A DNA stretch of 64,000 nt from WHSW01 sp963767285 (lineage in GTDB: Bacteria > Actinomycetota > Thermoleophilia > Solirubrobacterales > 70-9), in assembly GCA_963767285.1 (NCBI GenBank), contig CAVYDJ010000003.1, positions 186,001-250,000 on the forward strand, in the 5' to 3' direction. Position numbers and translations under genes: made by a program. Shown piece after piece: positions 7,037 to 15,161 of this stretch (position 1 is the stretch's first letter; each line of letters begins with the position of its first letter). The notes beneath the pieces are model-generated. The model was not told the DNA's origin, did no database searches, and saw only the letters and a list, made by a program, of their open reading frames with translations.

Positions 7037-9097
7037 ATGGCGAAGGACACCGAGAAGCTGATCCGACAGCTCTCGCTGATCTCGTTCTTGATGGCGAACC
7101 GTCGGCCGGTGTCGGCGCTCGAGATCAAGCGAGAGGTCGAGGGCTACAGCTCGATGAACGAGGATGCGTTCGCGCGCCGTTTCTACGCCGACCGCGCCGA
7201 GCTCGAGAGCCTCGGGATCTCGCTCCAGGTCGAGAAGCCGGCGGAGGGGTTCTTCGAGGCCGAGCTCTACGCGCTGCCGCCCGAGAACTACTACCTGTCG
7301 GCGATCGCGTTCTCCGATTCGGAGCTCGCGGCGCTGCGAACCGCGCTCAGTCTGCTCGACGGCGAGTTCGCCTACGCCGAACCCCTGCGACTCGCCCTGC
7401 AGCAGGTCTCGTGGGGACGCCCGAGTCCGCTCGTCGAGGATGCCGAGGCGCCGATCGACGTCAAGCTCTCGAGCGCCGGCTCGGGCCGCGAGCTCTCGCA
7501 GCGGCTGGCGAAGATCGAGACCGCGATCTCGCGCCGCAAGACGATCGAGTTCTCCTACTACTCGCTGCAGCGCGACGACGTCTCCGACCGCAAGGTCAAC
7601 CCCTACCACCTCGTCTTCCGCGAGGGCCAGTTCTATTTGATCGGCCACTCGCACGAGCGCGAGGAGGTGCGGGTCTTCCGCCTCTCGCGAATCCGCGGCA
7701 AGGTCTCCTACGCGACCAAGGCCGAGCACGACTTCCCGGCTCCCGAGGACTTCGACCGCCGCGACTACGCGACGCGGGCCGACTGGCAGATGGGCGAGCG
7801 CAAGGGAGCCGCGAAGGTGTTCCTGCGCGAGCGGATCGCTTGGCTGGTCGAGCGCGACTTCGGGCGCCACGGGACGCTGCGCAAGCCGGAGCGCGGTGAC
7901 GGCGCCAAGGGCCGCGGGATGGTGTTCGAGACCTGGTACGCGTCGGAGCGTCAGCTCATCTCATGGGTCCTGTCGTGGCGTGAGAACGCCCGGCTGCTCG
8001 ACCCGCCGGAGCTGGCCACAGAGGCCGACGAGCGCCTCGCGCTGCTGCGCGACCGCCACCGCACGGAGTTCGACGTCGCGAAGACGGTGCGGCGACCGGT
8101 GATAGACGGCTCCGGCGGCCGTCGCAACGGCGGCTCGCGCGGCAATGGCCGCTCGGAGTCCGTGATCCGCCCGGAGCGCCTCGCCCGCCTCGTCACCCTG
8201 GCCGGTCTGCTGATCGGCGCGGCTCGCGAGGAGGGCAGCCTGCCGACCAAGCAAGTGCTCGGCGAGCTCAACATCTCGAACGAGGAGCTGCACGAGGACC
8301 TCGACGTCCTCAACGTCGTCAACTTCGGCGGCGGGACCTACGTCCTCTACGCCGAGATCGCCGGCGACCGCATCGAGATCGACGCCGACACCTACGGCGA
8401 CAACTTCGCGCGCCCGGCGCGGCTCCTGCCGCTGGAGGCAAAGGCCCTGATCGCCGCGATCGACCTGTTCGGCGACCACCTGCCCCAGTCAGGGCTGCAG
8501 AGCGCACGCAAGAAGATCGTCTCCGCGCTCGGCAACGATCCCTCTGAGGAAGGTCTCGAGATCGCCCCGGGTCGCGACGACTCTTCGGTCGTGCGCACCG
8601 TCAACGAGGCGATTCAGCGCCACCACGTGCTCGAGCTCAAGTACTACAAGGAGAACGAGGACGACTTCGTCAAGCGCGAGGTTGAGCCGTACCAGCTGGT
8701 CAAGGGACCTGAGGGCTGGTACCTCGGCTGCTGGGATCTCGGCCGCTCCGGGACCCGCCACTTCCGCCTCGACCGGATGCAGGAGGCGACGCTCACCGAC
8801 CGGGAGTTCGAGCCCCGCGAGGGCGTCGAGGACCTGCTCGCCGAGCAGGAATGGCTCGTGCACGGCGAGGTGACGACCGCCGGCGTGGCCCGCGTCTGGG
8901 TGGCGCCCGACCGGGCCCGGTGGCTGCGCGAGCAGCGCACCGTGGTCGAGGAGCTCTCCGACGGCGCCGTCGTCGTGGAGCTGCCCTACGGATCGAGCGA
9001 CTGGCTCGCCCGCGAGGTGCTCAAGGGCGTCGGGGACCTCGTCGTGCTGGAGCCCACCGAGGCCCGCGAGGCGGTCCTGAAAGCGGTCGCCGGCTGA
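7037..9097 (+). CDS. Fused PafB-PafC WYL-domain transcriptional activator
   Basis: The 686-residue protein contains two complete HTH-WYL-WCX modules in tandem. Module 1 covers residues 1-350 (HTH EKLIRQLSLISFLMANRRPV; WYL core IEFSYYSLQRDDVSDRKVNP and LYLIGHSH-like FYLIGHSHEREEVRVFRLSR). Module 2 covers about 375-686 (HTH RLARLVTLAGLLIGAAREEG; WYL core LELKYYKENEDDFVKREVEP and WYLGCWDLGRSGTRHFRLDR). A Gly/Arg-rich linker (RRNGGSRGNGRSE) joins them. In mycobacteria PafB and PafC are separate and together activate the LexA-independent DNA-damage response; here they are one polypeptide. The ATG at 7037 begins the first HTH. The next gene starts at or near its stop codon. Confidence 0.9.
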   Translation: MAKDTEKLIRQLSLISFLMANRRPVSALEIKREVEGYSSMNEDAFARRFYADRAELESLGISLQVEKPAEGFFEAELYALPPENYYLSAIAFSDSELAALRTALSLLDGEFAYAEPLRLALQQVSWGRPSPLVEDAEAPIDVKLSSAGSGRELSQRLAKIETAISRRKTIEFSYYSLQRDDVSDRKVNPYHLVFREGQFYLIGHSHEREEVRVFRLSRIRGKVSYATKAEHDFPAPEDFDRRDYATRADWQMGERKGAAKVFLRERIAWLVERDFGRHGTLRKPERGDGAKGRGMVFETWYASERQLISWVLSWRENARLLDPPELATEADERLALLRDRHRTEFDVAKTVRRPVIDGSGGRRNGGSRGNGRSESVIRPERLARLVTLAGLLIGAAREEGSLPTKQVLGELNISNEELHEDLDVLNVVNFGGGTYVLYAEIAGDRIEIDADTYGDNFARPARLLPLEAKALIAAIDLFGDHLPQSGLQSARKKIVSALGNDPSEEGLEIAPGRDDSSVVRTVNEAIQRHHVLELKYYKENEDDFVKREVEPYQLVKGPEGWYLGCWDLGRSGTRHFRLDRMQEATLTDREFEPREGVEDLLAEQEWLVHGEVTTAGVARVWVAPDRARWLREQRTVVEELSDGAVVVELPYGSSDWLAREVLKGVGDLVVLEPTEAREAVLKAVAG

Positions 9098-9111
9098 GCG
9101 ATCCCGCCGGG

Positions 9112-9900
9112 ATCGTCCGGGTCGTCGCCCCCAACCCGGGGCCGATGACGCTGGAGGGAACCAATACGTACGTGGTCGATGGCTACGTCATCGATCCGGG
9201 ACCGGATGACGCGGGGCATCTCGACCGCGTCCGTGAGGCGGCGGGTGGGGACATCAAGGGCGTGCTCCTCACGCATGGGCACTCGGACCATTCGGATGGA
9301 GTTCAGGCGCTGGGCGCACCGCTCTTGTGGGGGAGGGCAAGTGGGGAGGGTGAGATGGAGGCAATGGCGAGGGCTCTCACGACGGGCTCCGTCGAGGCGA
9401 GTGACGAGTTTGTCGGCTATACCGCGACAAACTCGTCTCTCGACCGCGAAATCGGACCCTTCACCCTTGTTGCTACCCCCGGCCACGCGTCGGACCACGT
9501 CAGCTTCGTTAGGGGGCGCGTCTGCTTCTGCGGCGACCTGATCCTCGGTACCGGCTCCTCGATCGTCCCGCCCGCGGCCGGCGGCGGCTCCCTCACTGAC
9601 TATCTGAGCTCGCTCGAGACCCTCGACGACCTGGACCTGGACCTCCTCGCCCCCGGCCACGGCCCGTACATCACCGACCCGCAGGCGAAGATCGCCGAGT
9701 ACCGCGACCACCGCCTCGACCGCGAGCGCCGCCTGCTCGCCGTCCTCGAAACAGGCGAAAGCTCCCGAGCCGCCCTACTTGACCAAGTCTGGGATGACGT
9801 TCCGGAGCAACTGCGCCCCGCGGCCGCGATCGCGATGCAGGCGCACGTGGAGAAGCTCACCGCGGAGGGACTGCTCGACCCCGCCGAGCTGATTGACTGA
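9112..9900 (+). CDS. Metallo-beta-lactamase-fold hydrolase (LACTB2-like)
   Basis: The product has the MBL zinc motifs HGHSDHSDG (HxHxDH), TPGHASDH, FCGDLIL and APGHGPYITDP, with an N-terminus VRVVAPNPGPMTLEGTNTYV typical of LACTB2/glyoxalase-II-like hydrolases. A C-terminal winged-helix-like tail follows (LLDQVWDDVPEQLRPAAAIA). Start choice is uncertain. The family N-terminus begins a few residues before APNPG, but the only conventional codon nearby is ATG 9145, which would remove it. ATC 9112 gives exactly the expected N-terminus, and CTG 9094 overlapping the PafBC stop is another option. An unusual insert (about residues 80-115) holds a 13-bp palindrome and a purine-rich tract with atypical codons. 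Confidence 0.82.
   Translation: MVRVVAPNPGPMTLEGTNTYVVDGYVIDPGPDDAGHLDRVREAAGGDIKGVLLTHGHSDHSDGVQALGAPLLWGRASGEGEMEAMARALTTGSVEASDEFVGYTATNSSLDREIGPFTLVATPGHASDHVSFVRGRVCFCGDLILGTGSSIVPPAAGGGSLTDYLSSLETLDDLDLDLLAPGHGPYITDPQAKIAEYRDHRLDRERRLLAVLETGESSRAALLDQVWDDVPEQLRPAAAIAMQAHVEKLTAEGLLDPAELID
9403..9437. repeat. 13-bp perfect inverted repeat inside the MBL gene
   Basis: gacgagtttgtcg (9403-9415) and its exact complement cgacaaactcgtc (9425-9437) are separated by 9 nt. The element is in frame and encodes part of the atypical insert of the hydrolase. Its lower GC differs from the surrounding sequence. Confidence 0.8.
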
Positions 9901-9908
9901 CGCGCTCG

Positions 9909-10379
9909 ATGGCCGGCCGCCGCGACCAGATCACGCTCAGCGATACCGAGCAGGCGGAGCTCCTCGACGCAGAGCGGATCGTGATCGTCTCCTCGCTCGG
10001 GCCGCGGGGCTGGCCGCATTCGATGCCGATGTGGTTCCTGGTCCGCGACGGCGAGGTCTGGTGCTGGACCTATGCGAAGTCGCAGAAGGTCCGCAACCTC
10101 GAGCGCGATCCGCGAGCGACGCTGCTGGTCGAGACCGGCAGCGAGTACACGGAGCTGCGCGGGATCCAGATCGAGGCCGAGGCGGAGCTGATCCGCGACC
10201 TCGAGCGGGTCGCCGAGTTCGGCAAGCAGCTCGCTGTCCGCTACACCGAGGGCATCGACTCGGTCGAAGGCGACGCCGCCGCGGCACTGGAGGCGCAGGC
10301 CGCGAAGCGGGTGGCGATGCGGTTCGAGCCGATCCGCACCGCCACCTGGGACCACCGAAAGCTCGGCGGCACCTACTGA
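9909..10379 (+). CDS. PPOX-class (pyridoxamine 5'-phosphate oxidase-like) flavin/F420 oxidoreductase
   Basis: The 156-residue split-barrel protein has the N-terminal strand pattern RIVIVSSLGPRGWPHSMPMW and FLVRDGEVWCWTYAKSQKVR, then NLERDPRATLLVETGSEYTE. These are characteristic of the PPOX family that binds FMN or F420. A mid helix (LIRDLERVAEFGKQLAVRYT) and C-terminal FEPIRTATWDHRKLGGTY are also typical of actinobacterial F420-dependent members. The start ATG 9909 lies 8 bp after the upstream stop, so it is probably co-transcribed with the MBL hydrolase. The substrate is unknown, and F420 rather than FMN use is an inference. Confidence 0.85.
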   Translation: MAGRRDQITLSDTEQAELLDAERIVIVSSLGPRGWPHSMPMWFLVRDGEVWCWTYAKSQKVRNLERDPRATLLVETGSEYTELRGIQIEAEAELIRDLERVAEFGKQLAVRYTEGIDSVEGDAAAALEAQAAKRVAMRFEPIRTATWDHRKLGGTY

Positions 10380-10386
10380 CGCGCCG

Positions 10387-11499
10387 CTAGCCGGTCTTGC
10401 CGCCGCTCAGCTTCGTGAACGCCTTGAAGGACGGCTTCGTCTTGCCGGTCTTGGTGATCAGGCCCGACGTCTTGCACCAATCGCAGATGCTCACCGTCGA
10501 GTCCTGCCAACTGAACCAGTCGACCTCCTGGACGTTGAACGAGTTGCGCTTCTTGATGAAGTACTTGTAGACCTCCGTGAGCAGCTCAGCCTGCCCCTTC
10601 TTGCCGCGGTTCAGGGAGCTGCCGCCCGTGGCGGAGCCGGCACCGACCTCGGTCACGTACATGTCGGCGTTCTTGTCGCCGGCCTTCTTCATCACCTTGC
10701 GGTACTCCTCGACCTGGCTCGAGACCTTGCCGAGCGTGCCGCCGTACGGATGCGGGGCGATGGCGTCGAAGTCGTCCTTGACGCCCTTGACCTTGTAGAG
10801 CTGCGCCAGGTACTTCGAACCCACGATGGCCTTGCGCGAGCCGGCGAGCTCCGGCAGCCCGCCCAGCACGACCTCGGCCGAGGAATCGCGCGAGCGGATC
10901 GCGTCCGCCGCGGCGGAGAGCAGCTTCGCGTACTGCTTGGCGTTCGGCTTCGGTGCGAAGAACGACTCCGAGTTCGGCTCGTTGAGGATCTGGTAGACGT
11001 TGATGGGGTTCTTCGGGAGCGATGGATTCTCGGCCCAGAAGGTCCCGGTCGGCCCGTAGCGGTCGACGATCTCGCCGACGAACGTCTTCCATGCCTCGAT
11101 CGCGGCGGCGCTCTTCGGCGCGAAGATGAAGCACTTGGCGCCGCTGCAGTTGAAGCCGTCGATCCCCTGCGCGACCCACTCCGGCGTGCCGTAGATGAAC
11201 GGCAGCAGGTCGACCCCGTTGTTCGCGGCGTCGGTCATCAGCGAGTCGATGCCGGCGAAGTTGTTGTCGCCCACGGCCGGCGTCGGGTCGATCTCGCCCC
11301 AGTTGACGATGATCCGGACCGATCCCACGTTGCCCTGGCTCATGCGGCTGAACTGCTCGTCGTTCAGCGACGTCTGCGGGGCAACCCCGAAGAACGAGGG
11401 CGGCGCCTTGGCGGCGCTGCTGGTCGCGGCGCCGATTGTCAGCGAGAGCAGCACTGCCGCCGTCGCGGCGCTGATCGCACGTGCCTTGGTCCTCAACAT
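10387..11499 (-). CDS. Secreted clan GH-A glycoside hydrolase-like protein
   Basis: The product has a Sec signal peptide (MLRTKARAISAATAAVLLSL, cleavage near SSAAKA) and a TIM-barrel glycosidase body. The acid/base motif is YQILNEPN (about residue 155), and the likely nucleophile is Glu in MYVTEVGAG (about residue 275). FDAIAPHPYGG, VDWFSWQD and WKTFVGEIVDRYG fit GH39/GH5-like enzymes. The ATG at 11499 is preferred because GGAGG lies about 10 nt upstream; ATG 11517 is the alternative and adds six residues. It ends 8 bp from the convergent PPOX gene. It probably acts on an extracellular polysaccharide; the specificity is unknown. Confidence 0.82.
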   Translation of the reverse strand: MLRTKARAISAATAAVLLSLTIGAATSSAAKAPPSFFGVAPQTSLNDEQFSRMSQGNVGSVRIIVNWGEIDPTPAVGDNNFAGIDSLMTDAANNGVDLLPFIYGTPEWVAQGIDGFNCSGAKCFIFAPKSAAAIEAWKTFVGEIVDRYGPTGTFWAENPSLPKNPINVYQILNEPNSESFFAPKPNAKQYAKLLSAAADAIRSRDSSAEVVLGGLPELAGSRKAIVGSKYLAQLYKVKGVKDDFDAIAPHPYGGTLGKVSSQVEEYRKVMKKAGDKNADMYVTEVGAGSATGGSSLNRGKKGQAELLTEVYKYFIKKRNSFNVQEVDWFSWQDSTVSICDWCKTSGLITKTGKTKPSFKAFTKLSGGKTG

Positions 11500-11618
11500 C
11501 GTCTTCGAGTCCTCCATCTAGTCGCTTGCCTCTAACCCAACACCCCCTGGCGTCCGAGGTCGCGGTCCCTGCCGCATGCGCCCCCTCTCAGCCGCCGTAT
11601 AGAGATAGCAACTCGGCG

Positions 11619-12173
11619 CTAAACCGGGTTCGTGAGCACGTTGGTGAGCTTCGAGAGCAGCCTGCCTCTGCCGTCGAGCGCCTTGATCAGAGTGACCACC
11701 TCAGCCGTGTTCGCCGAGCTCTGGGCGACGTTCGCCCCGGTGCCGAAGAAGCGAGCGGCGAACCCCCACTCAGGTGGTGCCTTGACCGTGCGCAGCTTCT
11801 GGGTCGGCGCGCCGTCGAAGAAGACCTTCACGGTCTTCACGCGCTTGCCGGCCACGCCGCCGACAAACGCGGCAACCGTCGGCAGGCCGAACGGGCGGTA
11901 GCTGATCGCCGTCACCAGTCGCTTCGGCGGCGGCTGGTCGAACTCGGGCGCATAGGTGTAGTAGAGGCTGCCCTCGTCGTCATAGAGATCGAAGAAGATT
12001 GTGTTCGACCTGATCGCGAGCGCCTGCCAGGTGGAGTTCAGCGACGGGAACGACCCCTGCCCGAGTTCGACGAACTCGGGTCCCTGGGCACGAGCGGCCG
12101 GCGCGGCGATCGCCCCCGCAATCGCGGCGACCAGCACGGCCATTCCCACCCGACATCGCCCTGTGATCCGCAT
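11619..12173 (-). CDS. Secreted hypothetical protein (184 aa)
   Basis: A signal peptide is clear (GMAVLVAAIAGAIAAPAARA, cleaved before QGPEF). The mature part is beta-rich, with NTIFFDLYDDEGSLYYTYAP and KTVKVFFDGAPTQKLRTVKA, and no cysteine motif or catalytic signature was recognised. It diverges from rmlA with only 29 bp between start codons, and shares an overlapping -10 region (acgctagcct). It sits upstream of, and on the same strand as, the secreted glycosidase, about 120 bp away. Both may serve the cell envelope, which is only inferred from location. Confidence 0.7.
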   Translation of the reverse strand: MRITGRCRVGMAVLVAAIAGAIAAPAARAQGPEFVELGQGSFPSLNSTWQALAIRSNTIFFDLYDDEGSLYYTYAPEFDQPPPKRLVTAISYRPFGLPTVAAFVGGVAGKRVKTVKVFFDGAPTQKLRTVKAPPEWGFAARFFGTGANVAQSSANTAEVVTLIKALDGRGRLLSKLTNVLTNPV

Positions 12174-12183
12174 CTCCCCGCCA

Positions 12184-12193
12184 ACGCTAGCCT
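12184..12193. promoter_or_regulatory. Overlapping divergent -10 elements before rmlA
   Basis: acgctagcct contains minus-strand TAGCGT (10 nt before ATG 12173) and plus-strand TAGCCT (9 nt before ATG 12203). Both transcripts would have almost no leader. It would be the promoter of the rhamnose operon. Inferred from pattern; no -35 found. Confidence 0.4.
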
Positions 12194-12202
12194 CCCGAAC
12201 CG

Positions 12203-13279
12203 ATGGAGGCGCTCAAGGGCCTGATTCTTTCGGGCGGCGCGGGCACTCGGCTGCGCCCGATTACGCATACATCGGCCAAGCAGCTGGTCCCGGTCGCGAA
12301 CAAGCCCGTGCTCTTCTACGGGATCGAGGCGCTGGTCGAAGCCGGGATCACCGAGATCGGGATCATCATCGCGCCCGAGACCGGTGACGAGATCCGCGAG
12401 GCCGCGGGCGACGGTTCGCAGTTCGGCGCCACGCTCACCTACATCCCCCAGGAAACGCCCTCGGGCCTCGCCCACGCCGTCCTCACGGCCGAGGACTTCC
12501 TGGGCGCCTCGCCGTTCGTCATGTACCTGGGCGACAACCTGCTCCGCGACGGGATCTCGGATCTGGTCGGCGCCTTTCGCGAGCACGAGCCCGAGGCGCT
12601 GATCCTGCTCACGAAGGTTCCCGATCCCTGGCACTACGGGGTCGCCGAGCTGAACGGCGACTCCGTCGTCCGCCTGGTCGAGAAGCCGAAGGATCCACCC
12701 AGCGACATGGCGCTGGTCGGCGTCTACATGTTCACGCCGGCGATCTTCGACGCCGCCCGGTCGATCGAGCCGTCGAGCCGCGGCGAGCTCGAGATCACGG
12801 ATGCGATTCAGAGCCTGATCGACCGCGGCGCCAAGGTCGAGAGCCACACGGTCGCCGGCTGGTGGAAGGACACCGGCCAGCTCGCCGACATGCTGGAGGC
12901 CAATCGGCTGGTGCTCGAGGACGTCGAGCGCCGGATCGACGGTGAGCTGGACGACGAGAGCCGGGTCGAGGGCCGCGTCGTGATCGAGGCCGGGGCGGTG
13001 TTGGAGCGCTCGCTCGTCCGCGGGCCGGCGGTGATCGCCGCCGGGGCGCGGATCGTCGACTCCTACATCGGGCCGTACACCTCGATCGACTGCGACGTCG
13101 AGGTTGTCAAGTCGGAGGTCGAGCACTCGATCCTGCTCGCCGGGGCGAGCGTCAACGACCTGCCGGCGCGGATCGAGGCGAGCCTCCTCGGCAGGGGCGT
13201 CCGGCTCGCCCGCGGCGAGGGGATGCCGAAGACCCTGCGGATGATCGTCGGCGACAAGTCGGAGATCACCATTCCATGA
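12203..13279 (+). CDS. rmlA: Glucose-1-phosphate thymidylyltransferase, long form (dTDP-glucose synthesis)
   Basis: The 358-residue enzyme has the nucleotidyltransferase signature LSGGAGTRLRPITHTSAKQL (about residues 9-28), sugar-nucleotide motifs MYLGDNLL and VEKPKDPPSD, and a C-terminal left-handed beta-helix (EAGAVLERSLVRGPAVIAAG, about 265-345). This is the RmlA_long type, longer than the 290-residue RmlA of enterobacteria. It makes dTDP-glucose from glucose-1-phosphate and dTTP. Its stop overlaps the ATG of rmlD (ATGA at 13276), and all four rhamnose genes are translationally coupled. It is probably transcribed from the near-leaderless promoter at 12188. Confidence 0.93.
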   Translation: MEALKGLILSGGAGTRLRPITHTSAKQLVPVANKPVLFYGIEALVEAGITEIGIIIAPETGDEIREAAGDGSQFGATLTYIPQETPSGLAHAVLTAEDFLGASPFVMYLGDNLLRDGISDLVGAFREHEPEALILLTKVPDPWHYGVAELNGDSVVRLVEKPKDPPSDMALVGVYMFTPAIFDAARSIEPSSRGELEITDAIQSLIDRGAKVESHTVAGWWKDTGQLADMLEANRLVLEDVERRIDGELDDESRVEGRVVIEAGAVLERSLVRGPAVIAAGARIVDSYIGPYTSIDCDVEVVKSEVEHSILLAGASVNDLPARIEASLLGRGVRLARGEGMPKTLRMIVGDKSEITIP

Positions 13280-14166
13280 GGGTTCTGGTGACAGGCGCCG
13301 GTGGAATGCTCGGAGGCGACACCGTCGATGCTCTCGCCGAGCGGGGTCACCGAGTGATCGGGCTGCCGCGCCAGGAGCTCGACATCACCGACGCCGCCGC
13401 GGTCGAGAACGCGCTCGCCGAGCTGCGGCCCGACGCGGTGATCAACTGCGCCGCCTGGACCGACGTCGACGGCGCGGAGGCCGACGAGCGCGGCGCGATG
13501 CGGGTCAACGACGCCGCCGCCGGGATCGTCTCGTCCACCGCGGCCGCGCACGGCGCCAGCGTCCTGTACGTCTCCAGCGACTACGTCTTCGACGGCTCGA
13601 AGGGACGCGGCTACGTCGAGTCCGACCTGCCCGCGGCGCTCTCGGCCTACGGTCGGTCCAAGCAGGCCGGCGAGACATCGACCCAGATCGCCAACCCCCG
13701 CCACTTCATCGTCCGCTCCTCGTGGCTGTTCGGAACCGGTGGCCCGAACTTCGTCGAGACGATGCTGCGTGCGGGCGTCGAGCAGCCCGAGGTGATCGTG
13801 GTCAACGATCAGGTCGCGAGCCCGACCTACACCCGGCATCTGGCTCAGGCGCTGGCGATGGTGATCGAGAGCGACGAGTACGGGATCCATCACATCGCCG
13901 CGGGAGGCCGCTGCTCGTGGTTCGAGTATGCGCAGGAGATCTTCGACCAGGTCGGGCTCGAGACCAGGGTGATGGCGGGAAGCAGCGAGATGCTCGGCCG
14001 CCCCGCGCCGCGGCCGCCGCTCTCCCTCCTGGTCTCCGAGCGACCGGACCCGATCACCCTGCCCGATTGGCACCAGGGCCTTGCCGAGTACCTGGCGACC
14101 CGAGCAAACCGTGACACGCCCGGAGGCGAAGCCGAGGACGTGTCGCGTATTGGTGGTTCCGCGTGA
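13276..14166 (+). CDS. rmlD: dTDP-4-dehydrorhamnose reductase
   Basis: The 296-residue SDR-fold enzyme has the cofactor loop TGAGGMLGGD (about residues 6-15), the YVSSDYVFDG motif (about 95-104), and the catalytic Y-x3-K in SAYGRSKQAGE. It reduces dTDP-4-keto-rhamnose to dTDP-rhamnose with NAD(P)H. The ATG overlaps the rmlA stop, and its stop overlaps the GTG of rmlB. The last 18 residues (from TRANRDTPGGEAEDVSRIGG) extend past the usual family C-terminus. They are encoded partly by a 28-nt repeat that also occurs inside the Lhr helicase gene. Confidence 0.92.
   Translation: MRVLVTGAGGMLGGDTVDALAERGHRVIGLPRQELDITDAAAVENALAELRPDAVINCAAWTDVDGAEADERGAMRVNDAAAGIVSSTAAAHGASVLYVSSDYVFDGSKGRGYVESDLPAALSAYGRSKQAGETSTQIANPRHFIVRSSWLFGTGGPNFVETMLRAGVEQPEVIVVNDQVASPTYTRHLAQALAMVIESDEYGIHHIAAGGRCSWFEYAQEIFDQVGLETRVMAGSSEMLGRPAPRPPLSLLVSERPDPITLPDWHQGLAEYLATRANRDTPGGEAEDVSRIGGSA
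14115..14142 (+). repeat. 28-nt interspersed repeat, copy 1 (in rmlD)
   Basis: A 28-base element starts CACGCCC and ends GACGTG; its terminal CACG and CGTG are complementary. It differs from the copy at 16944-16971 by one base. Its central 20 bases (14119-14138) occur exactly in inverted orientation at 16642-16661. In frame it reads TPGGEAEDV and lies in the non-conserved C-terminal tail of RmlD. Confidence 0.85.
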
Positions 14167-15161
14167 ACGTCCTCGTGACGGGTGGCGCCGGCTTCATCGG
14201 CTCCGCCTATGTCCGCCACCGGCTCGAGAACCACCCCGACTTCTCGGTCCGGGTGCTCGACAAGCTGACCTACGCTGGCCGCGAGGAGAACCTGAGGGGC
14301 CTTGGCGGGGACCGCCTCGAGCTGGTGGTCGCCGACATCGCCGATCCCGAGGCGGTGAAGGCGGCCGTCGACGGCGTCGACGCGATCGTCAACTTCGCCG
14401 CCGAGACCCACGTCGACCGCTCGATCGAGGCGCCGGGCGAGTTCATCCAGACCGACGTCTACGGAACCTTCGTGTTGCTGGAAGCCGCTCGCGAAGCGGG
14501 CGTCAGATACCTGCAGATCTCCACCGACGAGGTCTACGGCTCGATCGAGGAGGGCTCGTTCACCGAGAGCTCGCCGATCGATCCGTCATCGCCGTACTCG
14601 GCGTCGAAGGCCGGCGGCGACATGATGGTCGGCGCCTATCGCACCACCTACGGGTCCGAGGCGATGATCGTCCGCGCCTCGAACAACTACGGGCCGCGCC
14701 AGTACCCCGAGAAGCTGATCCCCCTCTGCATCCTGAACGCGTTCGCCGGCGACCCGCTGCCGGTGTACGGCGACGGAATGCAGGTCCGCAACTGGCTCTG
14801 GGTGGAGGACTTCGCCGCGGCGATCGACACGGTGCTCGAGTTCGGCGAGCCGGGCGAGGTCTACAACGTGGGCGGGCCCGACGAGCTGCCCAACATCGAG
14901 GTCGTGAAGCGGATTCTCGAGCTCACCGGGCGCGACGAGTCGCTGATCTCCTACGTCACCGACCGGCTCGGACACGACCGGCGCTACTCGCTCGCCTCGG
15001 CGAAGACCGAGGGGCTCGGCTGGAAGGCGGCGGTCGGGTTCGATGCCGGGATCGAGCGCACGGTCGAGTGGTACCGCGCCAACGAGTGGTGGTGGAAGCC
15101 GATCCGCACCGGCGAGTACCGCGAGTACTACGAGCGCAGGTACGGGTCGGCCCTGGGCTGA
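14163..15161 (+). CDS. rmlB: dTDP-glucose 4,6-dehydratase
   Basis: The 332-residue extended SDR enzyme has VTGGAGFIGSAYVRHRLENH (NAD-binding, residues 4-23), the ISTDEVYGS motif (about 119-127) and the catalytic PYSASKAGGD (Y-x3-K). The substrate-binding region ASNNYGPRQYPEKLIPLCI is diagnostic for RmlB. It converts dTDP-glucose to dTDP-4-keto-6-deoxyglucose. It starts with GTG overlapping the rmlD stop by 4 nt, and its TGA overlaps the ATG of rmlC. Length and motifs are fully normal, so the enzyme is probably active. Confidence 0.95.
   Translation: MNVLVTGGAGFIGSAYVRHRLENHPDFSVRVLDKLTYAGREENLRGLGGDRLELVVADIADPEAVKAAVDGVDAIVNFAAETHVDRSIEAPGEFIQTDVYGTFVLLEAAREAGVRYLQISTDEVYGSIEEGSFTESSPIDPSSPYSASKAGGDMMVGAYRTTYGSEAMIVRASNNYGPRQYPEKLIPLCILNAFAGDPLPVYGDGMQVRNWLWVEDFAAAIDTVLEFGEPGEVYNVGGPDELPNIEVVKRILELTGRDESLISYVTDRLGHDRRYSLASAKTEGLGWKAAVGFDAGIERTVEWYRANEWWWKPIRTGEYREYYERRYGSALG

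Noticed and set aside
7951..8479. Possible minus-strand ORFs within PafBC linker
   Set aside because: The linker is Gly/Arg-rich in the real frame and the antisense frames have no start signals or motifs.
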